Assembly (NCBI GenBank): GCA_030431355.1
Contig: JAUIJG010000112.1
Coordinates: 1-13,441, forward strand
Reading direction: 5' to 3'
Length of the DNA: 13,441 nucleotides
DNA from: a bacterium
GTDB lineage: Bacteria > Cyanobacteriota > Vampirovibrionia > Obscuribacterales > Obscuribacteraceae
Shown: in pieces, positions 5,016-11,784 of the stretch
How positions within the stretch are numbered: position 1 is the first letter of the stretch
Layout: the number at the start of each line of letters is the position of its first letter
The notes under the pieces: model-generated
Told to the model about the DNA's origin: nothing
The model's input: only the letters and a program-made list of their open reading frames with translations
Databases searched by the model: none
Program-made: the position numbers and the translations under genes

Positions 5016-7070
5016 CTAGGGAGGAGTGAGGGCGCCTGCTGGTAGACCGCCGGTTCTTCTGCCCCTCAGTTGCCCCCAGGTTCTGACTATGCAGTCGGGG
5101 CGCTTCTTCTTAAATGTCTTGATAGCGGCGCTGTCTAAATAGCGGTTTCTATCGAGATGCAGGTAACGCAGGCTTTTTATTCCCGCTAGTTTTTTCAGTC
5201 CGGCTCCTGTTATCGGAGTGTTCTCCAGGGTGATACTGTTCAGGGAAATATTGGCAAGATAGCCCATATCTTCGTCATTCAACTCTGTGTTATCCAGGAT
5301 CAGATTGCGAAGAGTCTTTGTGTTGCGGAAGTATTTCATGGAGCCAGGTTGTATATCGGAGCCGCTCAGGTCCATGGAATATAGTTTCTTATTGCGATTC
5401 TTGACGCCATCATAGGCGGTGATAAAGGCGCTCAAAGCTTGATTGCTCAGTCCCTTGCCGCCTGGCATGATCAGGCGGCCTAAATTGGGGACACTACCGA
5501 AGATCCTCATCACCTCGGGAGACTTGATTTCGCAAAAGTCGAACTCGAGCACCTCCACCCTGGAAAAATCGACATCTTTTAGATCATCGGGAGTCACTAC
5601 TCCCATCTGGCTCATCAAGAGTGTGCCTTCTTTTCTGAGTATGGGGCCGCTGCGGAATTGTTCCATTTCAGCGCCAATCTGCAATTCTTTTGCCGGCTCG
5701 GCTTTCTTCTTCTTCTTTAATTCGGTCGGCACATCCTCTAGGGAAGTCAGCGTGTTGTATATGGGAAAACCTACCACCGCCAGGGCAAGCATTCCCAACA
5801 CCAGATACAATGGTAGCTTGTTCTTTTGTGGGGAAGTTTCCGTCTCGACTTCTTCTTCACCGGCTGTCTTACCCAGCGCTTCCATCTTGAGATTGTTAAG
5901 GTCGGCAAGCAGGCTTTGCATGGACGGGTATCTATCTTCTGGCTCTTTTTCGAGGCACCTACTGATTATGCGCTCCAGATCTCCGGGGATCTCCTGCCTT
6001 TCGCCGTCCTGGCCGAGCGCTTCTATGGCCGGGATCTTCTCTTCGGCATGGAGCCTGAGAAGCTCCAGAGGGGTCTCCGCCGAAAACGGAGGTGAGCCGG
6101 TCAGACATTCATGCATGACACAGCCCACTGAATACATGTCCGATTGGCTTGTGAAAGTATAGCCCTGGGCCTGGTCCGGGCTCATATAATGAGGGGTCCC
6201 GACTATGGTGCGACCCTGGATCTCAAGCTCCTTTTCGGCTCTCGCTTCCACCTGGGCCACGCCGAAATCGATGAGTTTGACTTCGGTGCCGCCCAACTCA
6301 TTGGTGTAGATGATGATATTGCTGGGTTTCACATCCCGGTGCAATATGCCTTCCGAATGGGCATAGTCCAGGGACTGGACAACCCGGATGAAAATGTCCA
6401 CTGCCACTTGCCAGGGCATTGTTTTATGACGCTCTAAATGTTCAAGTAAGGATAGCCCAGGGATGTACTCCAGCACCATATACGGTGTGCCGGATTGAAT
6501 TACACCGAAATCTATGATTTTTACGATACCATCATGATGAAGAAGGCTGGTCGCCCGGGCTTCGTCCTGGAACGCTATCAAATCTTCGCCGGTAAGCTGA
6601 TGGAGGGTCTTTACCGCCACCTCCTTGCCAAGCAATCTGTCCCGGGCAAGGTAGACTTTACCGGCGGCTCCCGAGCCTAACTCCTTAAGAGGCTTGTATC
6701 TCTCCAGGGGAAAGATATCCGCTTCCACCGGCAGCTCTGCTTCCTCACTGAGGTCCTGGATCTCGCCTGTGTTATCCTCAAGAGTCCTGGCTTCCATGCT
6801 CTCAATCAAATCTTCCGGCGCTTCCGGTCTATCGCAGGAGCAAACTTCGGCCCGGAAAATGAACTGGGTAAAGGTTCCCTTTCTACCTTCAGAAATGGCT
6901 TTGCCGCAGCTTTTGCATATGCGCAGGGATTGTTCCGGCAGGTCCATCTCCGGCGCGTGGCAGCGGCAGATGAAGAGCCACTGGGTGATGGTGCCCGGAC
7001 TGGTTCCGGAGCCCATGGTTGTCACAGGCATTCTACATTTAGGACAGAGTTCGGATTGGTTATCCCGCAT
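5016..7070 (-). CDS. Membrane Ser/Thr protein kinase with two N-terminal zinc ribbons and a C-terminal LRR domain
   Basis: This 684-residue kinase phosphorylates Ser/Thr on protein targets. Domains in order: two CxxC...CxC zinc ribbons (C9, C12, C35, C37 and C52, C55, C77, C79); an acidic linker; the kinase domain at about 125-395; one membrane span at about 420-440; a Lys-rich stretch (452-456); and an LRR domain at about 500-663 ending FKKKRPDC. All key kinase residues are present: Gly-loop LGSGAAGKV (131-139), K154, E170, HRD (244-246), K248, N251, DFG (268-270), D311 and R380. The APE motif reads SPD. The kinase should be cytoplasmic and the LRR outside, as in receptor kinases, although the Lys-run after the span is unusual for an outer face. 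Its ATG shares one base with the stop of the upstream kinase (TGATG) and has no Shine-Dalgarno of its own, so translation is probably coupled. The LRR end is paralogous to the fragment at 1001-1492. Confidence 0.92.
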   Translation of the reverse strand: MRDNQSELCPKCRMPVTTMGSGTSPGTITQWLFICRCHAPEMDLPEQSLRICKSCGKAISEGRKGTFTQFIFRAEVCSCDRPEAPEDLIESMEARTLEDNTGEIQDLSEEAELPVEADIFPLERYKPLKELGSGAAGKVYLARDRLLGKEVAVKTLHQLTGEDLIAFQDEARATSLLHHDGIVKIIDFGVIQSGTPYMVLEYIPGLSLLEHLERHKTMPWQVAVDIFIRVVQSLDYAHSEGILHRDVKPSNIIIYTNELGGTEVKLIDFGVAQVEARAEKELEIQGRTIVGTPHYMSPDQAQGYTFTSQSDMYSVGCVMHECLTGSPPFSAETPLELLRLHAEEKIPAIEALGQDGERQEIPGDLERIISRCLEKEPEDRYPSMQSLLADLNNLKMEALGKTAGEEEVETETSPQKNKLPLYLVLGMLALAVVGFPIYNTLTSLEDVPTELKKKKKAEPAKELQIGAEMEQFRSGPILRKEGTLLMSQMGVVTPDDLKDVDFSRVEVLEFDFCEIKSPEVMRIFGSVPNLGRLIMPGGKGLSNQALSAFITAYDGVKNRNKKLYSMDLSGSDIQPGSMKYFRNTKTLRNLILDNTELNDEDMGYLANISLNSITLENTPITGAGLKKLAGIKSLRYLHLDRNRYLDSAAIKTFKKKRPDCIVRTWGQLRGRRTGGLPAGALTPP

Positions 7071-8422
7071 CAGAGGCTACTTTTCTGGCTTTCTCTCACC
7101 CTTGCGTACCAGTCCTGGAGAACAGTTTTAAATTCAACCACCGAATCGAAACGCATGGCCGATTCAGTCTCCAGGGCTTTGAAAATAATTCTTTCCAGAT
7201 GGTCTATATGGGGCACGTCCGGGAGTTTTTTCACCAAGGATGTGGGTTTTATATCCGGGTCGCAGTGGGATTTCATGATCTCATATACGGTGTTGTAATT
7301 GTAGGGCACCGCGCCGGTAACCAGTTCATAGGAGAGCACTCCAAGGGCATAAATGTCCGATGCTTTGGTGAGTTCGTCCCCCTGGCATTGTTCGGGGCTC
7401 ATATAGAGCGGCGAGCCGACGGAACGTCCCGGGCTGGTTATCTTCAGAGCGTTGATGTCATCGATCTGGGCTATGCCGAAGTCAAGGATCTTGACTTCCA
7501 TGCGCTCGCTGGTTTTCTTTGACAGGATCACGTTGCCCGATTTGAGATCCCGGTGGATAACTCCTTTTGAGTGGGCATGATCCAGGGCATCGCAGATTTG
7601 AGAGAGAATAGACCAGATGTTTCCAACCTGTTTTATGGGACCATGGATATCGAGCACATCGTGGAGGCTGATACCTTTGACATTTTCCATCACCAGAAAT
7701 TTGGAGCCGTCCGGAAGCACTACGGTTTCGATATACTCCACGATATTTGCGTGGGTGAGTTTGGAATGGGTCTGTATCTCACGGTCAAAGCGTTCCAGAT
7801 CTTCGGCGGTGGCGTTTGCTCTAGAGGTTTTGGCGGCGTAGATTTTGCCTTCCGAGAAACTTTTGACTTTGTAAACTGTGGCCATATTGCCCTTGCCCAG
7901 GACTTCTATGATCCCGTATTTTTCGGCTATGACACTGCCCACTCTGTGGTCGCCCGAATACTCTTTTCGAACCGATTTTTTCTTCTGTTCGAACTCGAAG
8001 AGCATCCTTCTTTCGTCGGCAGTTAGCGGAATATCAGGATTGGCGTAGGATAGTCTGCCTGTGGATTTTTTCTTCGGCTTATCTTTGTTCTGGTCGCCTT
8101 TGCCTGTCTGCTTGGCGAGCCAATCATCTTTGGCTTCCCCCGGAGGGATCGTATCCACCTGGTCTTCTTTGGCTTGGACGGCGGATTTATCTAGTTTGTT
8201 AATGTCTTCTCTGGTCAGGGGGGATTGGAAATTTACCGGAGCAATCTCCTGGGTCATCGTCTCCCCGGGCAGCACAAAAGGGTCCAGCTCGTAGACACTC
8301 TCTTCCGGATCAAAATCCGGCTCGTCATATTCGTTGGGATCGGTTTCCGGGTTGGACATTGTTTCAGGGTGCGTTTTTTGCCCTTTTGAATCGGCAGGGT
8401 CTTTATCTGGTTGATTCTGCAT
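7070..8422 (-). CDS. Soluble Ser/Thr protein kinase
   Basis: This 450-residue Hanks-type kinase has a long N-terminal region (about 1-160) that is acidic, Pro/Glu/Asp-rich and probably disordered, and a kinase domain at about 169-437. Catalytic residues are complete: Gly-loop LGKGNMATV (175-183), K198 in AAK, E215, HRD (290-292), K294, N297, DFG (314-316), SPE (342-344), D356 and R424. No membrane span or sensor domain follows, so it should be cytoplasmic. It is the first gene of a two-kinase unit and its TGA overlaps the start of the membrane kinase by one base. One may phosphorylate the other; this is inference from coupling only. The ATG lacks a close Shine-Dalgarno; M22 is an alternative start and would leave the kinase domain intact. 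Confidence 0.92.
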   Translation of the reverse strand: MQNQPDKDPADSKGQKTHPETMSNPETDPNEYDEPDFDPEESVYELDPFVLPGETMTQEIAPVNFQSPLTREDINKLDKSAVQAKEDQVDTIPPGEAKDDWLAKQTGKGDQNKDKPKKKSTGRLSYANPDIPLTADERRMLFEFEQKKKSVRKEYSGDHRVGSVIAEKYGIIEVLGKGNMATVYKVKSFSEGKIYAAKTSRANATAEDLERFDREIQTHSKLTHANIVEYIETVVLPDGSKFLVMENVKGISLHDVLDIHGPIKQVGNIWSILSQICDALDHAHSKGVIHRDLKSGNVILSKKTSERMEVKILDFGIAQIDDINALKITSPGRSVGSPLYMSPEQCQGDELTKASDIYALGVLSYELVTGAVPYNYNTVYEIMKSHCDPDIKPTSLVKKLPDVPHIDHLERIIFKALETESAMRFDSVVEFKTVLQDWYARVRESQKSSL

Positions 8423-8450
8423 CTGGGAAAATTCGGTAGCTCCTCAAAAC

Positions 8451-8456
8451 ATTATA
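8451..8456 (-). promoter_or_regulatory. Likely -10 box for the kinase pair
   Basis: A consensus TATAAT on the minus strand lies 28 bases before the kinase ATG. No good -35 hexamer is seen at the usual spacing. The remainder of the 128-bp divergent gap is C-rich and shows no other clear element. Confidence 0.35.
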
Positions 8457-8550
8457 ACTTCTTTGTCGTCTCCCCCCGGCTATCGGTCCTCGAATTTCCC
8501 CGTTTCTTGATTTGAGGTAGAATCAGATTTCCTTTTCTGGCGAGGTATAA

Positions 8551-9639
8551 ATGTTTTTTTCGAGCAATTCTCACTTCTCTGGACCGAAGACCGGACCTGT
8601 GCTTTCGGCGGCTCTTGCGATCTCAATTATATTCGGGGGCGCGTTTATATCGCCCTGGGTGAGTCCCGATGGTAAATGCGGTCTAAGGGCGGAGTCTCTA
8701 AGGTCCCGGGTCAAAGAAAGACGTCAGGAGAGGCGCCAGAAGAAACAGGAGAAGAAGCAAGAGAGAAAGCAGGGCGCGTCTACTGAGGCGGTCGGTCAGC
8801 TTCCCCCTTACAGAACCTGGATCAATCCACGTTTTCGTCCCCGGGTTGCCCTGCTTTGTGTGCATGGCCTCGGACTTCATTCCGGAGCCTATCAGTTTTT
8901 TGGAGAGAAAGCTTCACGCCGGGGTGTGGCGGTTTATGCCATGGATGTGCGTGGTTTCGGAGCCTGGATGAATGCCGGCGGGAAGACCCAGGTGGATTTT
9001 GACGGCTGTCTGGCGGACGTCAAGGTCATGCTTTCAACTATCCGGGCCCAACAGCCTAATATGCCAGTCTTTATTATGGGAGAGTCCATGGGCGGTGCTA
9101 TCGCTCTTCGGGCTGCTTCCATGTATCCGGAGCTGGTGGATGGTCTGATCTCTTCCGTACCTGCCGAAGAGCGTTTTCAGCAGAAGAAGACCAGTGTGAA
9201 AGTGGCCATGAACATTTTGCGTCCCAAGCGCCGGGAGTTTGATATCGGAAGCGATATAGTCAATCAGGCAACCACCGATGAGAGACTCAAGCAGGAGTGG
9301 AAAGGGGATCCCCTCGACAGATTGGACCTATCTCCCAAGGAGCTGATTCAGTTTCAAGTTTTTATGAACGGCAATCATAAAGCCGCCTCTAAATTGAAGC
9401 CGATGCCTGTTCTGTTTGTTCAGGGGACTAAAGATAAGCTGGTCAAGCCGGAAGGCACCTGGGACCTTTTCAATGAACTGGCCAGTGAAGACAAAGTGTT
9501 TCTTGCCGTCCCGGGAGAACATTTGATCTTTGAAGAATCGCAGCTGCAAAATCCCCAGGTGCGAGAGCAGAACATGGGTCTGGTGTCATCCTGGATGCTC
9601 TCGAAAGTTATCCAGACCACTGTGAATGCCACCCGGTAG
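8551..9639 (+). CDS. Alpha/beta hydrolase, monoacylglycerol-lipase-like, with N-terminal membrane segment
   Basis: This 362-residue serine hydrolase probably cleaves an ester, such as a lipid monoester. The oxyanion region is VHGLGLHSG (H105, G106), the nucleophile elbow is GESMGG (S179), the acid is D295 in GTKDKLV, and the base is H324 in GEHLIFEE. MDVRGFG at 131-137 matches the Hydrolase_4/lysophospholipase pattern (usually DxRGxG). Residues 15-37 are hydrophobic, either a signal peptide or a membrane anchor, so the enzyme works at or outside the membrane. Residues 52-74 are a highly charged Arg/Lys/Gln/Glu run that may form a helix or bind acidic surfaces. GAGGT at 8542-8546 precedes the ATG. 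The gene is divergent from the kinases and convergent with the reductase. The true substrate is unknown. Confidence 0.88.
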   Translation: MFFSSNSHFSGPKTGPVLSAALAISIIFGGAFISPWVSPDGKCGLRAESLRSRVKERRQERRQKKQEKKQERKQGASTEAVGQLPPYRTWINPRFRPRVALLCVHGLGLHSGAYQFFGEKASRRGVAVYAMDVRGFGAWMNAGGKTQVDFDGCLADVKVMLSTIRAQQPNMPVFIMGESMGGAIALRAASMYPELVDGLISSVPAEERFQQKKTSVKVAMNILRPKRREFDIGSDIVNQATTDERLKQEWKGDPLDRLDLSPKELIQFQVFMNGNHKAASKLKPMPVLFVQGTKDKLVKPEGTWDLFNELASEDKVFLAVPGEHLIFEESQLQNPQVREQNMGLVSSWMLSKVIQTTVNATR

Positions 9640-9659
9640 AAGCCGCCTGCAAGCGGTTT
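9640..9659. terminator. Hairpin between the convergent hydrolase and reductase genes
   Basis: AAGCCGC (9640-9646) pairs with GCGGTTT (9653-9659), including one G-T pair, around the loop CTGCAA. It begins right after the hydrolase stop codon and ends 7 bases before the reductase stop. The TTTA tail is short. It may work in both directions. Confidence 0.55.
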
Positions 9660-9666
9660 AATACGA

Positions 9667-10800
9667 TTATGGTTTAACCGACTCTTTCAGGGCTTGTCTG
9701 GTGTCGAACTGGGAGAGTAGATTGGGCATATAGGTTTTCAATCTATCTATTTTGAGACCGGGAAGTTCTTCTTTCAGTCTCTGGTTGTCATAGACCACGT
9801 TCATGTTCAAGAATGGAAAGTAATACTTGATGCGGTGGTATAGCTCCCGGCGCTCTCGATTGTTTACATAGGTCTTCTGGGCGTCTCTGCTCCAACTCTC
9901 AGGAGACAATAGCTCCACTTTGTTCTTGCCATAGTAGTGATCGGCGATGGTGAAAGCTTCCTCCACCGAGGAGGCGTATTCCCTGCCGGCAGAGATATGA
10001 TAGATGCGGTGCTTTAAATCTTTTTTGGAGAGAAGCTCTAGTATGGATTCACAGACGAAGCCGACCGGCACCACGTCTATGCGTGAATTACCTTTGATAG
10101 GCAGGGCATCGAAGCTATAAATAAGTGGTATCATCCAGAGTATTGAGCTGGCAAACTCAGGATCATCGATTCCGGCACTGAGTACGATACTGGGTCTAAA
10201 AATCAGATAGGGAAGATTTGCGTCTTTGAGCAACTTCTCGCAGTCGGCTTTTGAGCGGGTGTACAGGTTGTGGTGCTCTGTATCTTCGCTTCTCAGTTTC
10301 TCTTCGGTGACATTCTCATCGCTTATGTCGCCGACATTGGCCGCCGTACTTATATAAATCAAAAGCGGTGGCTTTTTGAAATTCCCAGCCAGCTCTATAA
10401 GGTTTTTGATGCTGGCAACATTACTCTCATAGATCTCCTGGCTATAAAGGAAAGATGTATCGGAAGCACAGTGAATGATGATATCCACACTTTGAGAAAG
10501 CTCATTCATATCGCCGGAGTCTAAACCCCAGTTCTCTTTCGTGACATCGCCTCTAAGAGCTTTGAATGCTTCTTTGTCCAGGGTTCCGGCAGGTATGCCC
10601 GACCTTTCCAGGCGCTCCAGAATTCTTTTTTGGGCATGGTCCCTGTCATTGGCTCTAACCAGACTCCAGATTGAACCTGCTCTTTTCGGCAAGCCTAAAA
10701 TAAGCCGTTTAAGAAGCTCGCCACCTATAAGTCCGGTGCTTCCAGTGATTAAGACATTACTTGTCTCATTGAGGGGAAGATATTCAGTTGTTGTTTTCAT
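9667..10800 (-). CDS. Extended SDR of the fatty-acyl/thioester reductase (NAD_binding_4) type
   Basis: The 377-residue product is a Rossmann-fold NAD(P)-dependent oxidoreductase. The dinucleotide motif is GSTGLIG (20-26), preceded by strand NVLIT. The R49 region SLVRAND matches the NADPH-binding SLVR(A) of thioester and fatty-acyl-CoA reductases. HCASDTSF (110-117), the active Ser/Thr near 151-152 (YISTAANVG) and YTRSK (Y180, K184) complete the catalytic set, and FRPSIVLSAG follows as in that family. It lacks adenylation and carrier domains, so it would act alone on an acyl thioester or a related carbonyl. The ATG at 10800 has no Shine-Dalgarno (the bases before it read ACTTCTCC), and an in-frame leader ORF ends 12 bases upstream. 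Expression by reinitiation after that leader is inferred. Precise substrate unknown. Confidence 0.85.
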   Translation of the reverse strand: MKTTTEYLPLNETSNVLITGSTGLIGGELLKRLILGLPKRAGSIWSLVRANDRDHAQKRILERLERSGIPAGTLDKEAFKALRGDVTKENWGLDSGDMNELSQSVDIIIHCASDTSFLYSQEIYESNVASIKNLIELAGNFKKPPLLIYISTAANVGDISDENVTEEKLRSEDTEHHNLYTRSKADCEKLLKDANLPYLIFRPSIVLSAGIDDPEFASSILWMIPLIYSFDALPIKGNSRIDVVPVGFVCESILELLSKKDLKHRIYHISAGREYASSVEEAFTIADHYYGKNKVELLSPESWSRDAQKTYVNNRERRELYHRIKYYFPFLNMNVVYDNQRLKEELPGLKIDRLKTYMPNLLSQFDTRQALKESVKP

Positions 10801-10812
10801 GGAGAAGTAACT

Positions 10813-10869
10813 CTATTTAATCCTGGAATCCGCGTCTATCCAGGTGCATAACCCTTGCACAATTGTCAT
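10813..10869 (-). CDS. Short leader ORF, in frame with the reductase
   Basis: An 18-codon ORF (MTIVQGLCTWIDADSRIK, then TAG) starts at an ATG preceded by AGGAG with an ideal 8-base spacer (10878-10882). Its TAG lies 12 bases before the reductase ATG in the same frame. The reductase itself has no ribosome site, so this ORF may load ribosomes for reinitiation, act as a regulatory leader, or be the original N-terminus cut off by a stop mutation. No run of a single amino acid typical of attenuation is present. Confidence 0.4.
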   Translation of the reverse strand: MTIVQGLCTWIDADSRIK

Positions 10870-10888
10870 GCCTGAAACTCCTGTGAAA

Positions 10889-10919
10889 ACTATAAATCGA
10901 TGCCGGACTAATCTGGCAA
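10889..10919 (-). promoter_or_regulatory. Possible promoter of the leader ORF and reductase
   Basis: On the minus strand TTGCCA (10914-10919) and TATAGT (10889-10894) are separated by 19 bp and lie 20 bases upstream of the leader ATG. A second TATAAT on this strand at 10927-10932 is an alternative -10 box but lacks a -35 match. The distance from the -10 box to the leader ATG leaves a very short 5' leader. Confidence 0.35.
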
Positions 10920-10983
10920 GAGGCTAATTATACGATAGATAGGGCTGATTTTTTCGGGAATTTCTCTTCATGTTTCAGGAAGC

Positions 10984-11778
10984 TCACCAGCCGCTTCCTC
11001 TATTGGCGGCGCTCTCGGCCCTGTCTGCGGCCGAGGCTGCTCGATCTGCGGCAGCCCAGGCGTCGGAGGCGTATCCCCTGGCTGCATCATCACCGGAAGA
11101 AGCAGCGGATTGGGCTCTTTCTGCGGCGGCTCTTGCCCTATTCGCGTGGGATCTGGCTTCGTAGGCTGCGTCTTTCCTTGCGTCACGGGAGCCGTATTGG
11201 GCACGGTCCGCGCAGGACTCGGCCGAGTCTGCCTGGGAGAGGGCCACCGAGCGCTGATCATAGGAGCGGTCTGTCGCTCCATCGTCCTGGCCTGAGTTTC
11301 CGCCACCTCCTCCCATGATTGCTTTCATCATCTGTTGTTTGAAATTCATCCTGTAGTTGGTATTGGGTGGATGATAGGTCGGTCTCGGGGAACCGAAGTG
11401 GGCTGTGGGCATCGCCTGGTGACCGGCGTTCTGGTATTGCATCCGGGGCGCTCTTTTGTATGACTGTACCGGAGGCGGCTGGTAGTCCATGTGCTCGGGA
11501 TAGTTTGGGGTCTGTACCGGATAGTGATAGGAAGGCTGTTGTTGATAGCTATTTGCCGGATAGGAATTAGGATAGGGATTTGAATAGATCTGGTTCTGAC
11601 TCTGGCTCTGATAGTCCTGACCCTGGTAGTCCGGCTCCACTCTTGAACTTTGATAGGCCGGATAGTTCAAGGTGCTGCCGTCCCGGTAGATTTGACCCTG
11701 GGCCAGTGCATCTCCGGGCGAAGATAGCGCTGTCGCAAAGATAAGGCTGAGGAATATGAGATTCGTTTCTTTTCTCAT
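10984..11778 (-). CDS. Exported Tyr/Pro/Gln-rich protein with an alanine heptad tail
   Basis: I do not recognise this protein of about 264 residues. A signal peptide (MRKETN plus hydrophobic core, cut near ALA-QG) sends it out of the cytoplasm. Residues about 30-145 are low-complexity, rich in Tyr, Pro, Gln, Asn and Ser, and probably disordered. A Gly run (about 157-161) separates a C-terminal Ala/Arg/Asp/Ser-rich region (about 195-264) with heptads AAERAQS, AADRAAS, AADRAES and AANRGSG, the last three back to back. Such spacing favours an alanine-zipper-like helix. It could be a cell-surface, matrix or envelope protein, but that is inference. A GTG at 11781 directly precedes the ATG and is an alternative start. 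The gene begins 6 bases after the stop of the helical-repeat gene, so the two form an operon. Confidence 0.7.
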   Translation of the reverse strand: MRKETNLIFLSLIFATALSSPGDALAQGQIYRDGSTLNYPAYQSSRVEPDYQGQDYQSQSQNQIYSNPYPNSYPANSYQQQPSYHYPVQTPNYPEHMDYQPPPVQSYKRAPRMQYQNAGHQAMPTAHFGSPRPTYHPPNTNYRMNFKQQMMKAIMGGGGGNSGQDDGATDRSYDQRSVALSQADSAESCADRAQYGSRDARKDAAYEARSHANRARAAAERAQSAASSGDDAARGYASDAWAAADRAASAADRAESAANRGSGW

Positions 11779-11784
11779 CACAGC

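Noticed and set aside
6504..6512. Second DFG-like motif (IIDFGVIQ, residues 185-192) in the membrane kinase
   Set aside because: It lies in the strand before the hinge, ahead of HRD; the true DFG is at residues 268-270.
7571..8026. 151-codon plus-strand ORF inside the soluble kinase
   Set aside because: It lies entirely antisense to the conserved kinase catalytic core and has no recognisable motif.
10970..11164. Ala/Ser-rich plus-strand ORF
   Set aside because: It is a low-complexity reverse reading of the alanine heptads of the minus-strand exported protein.
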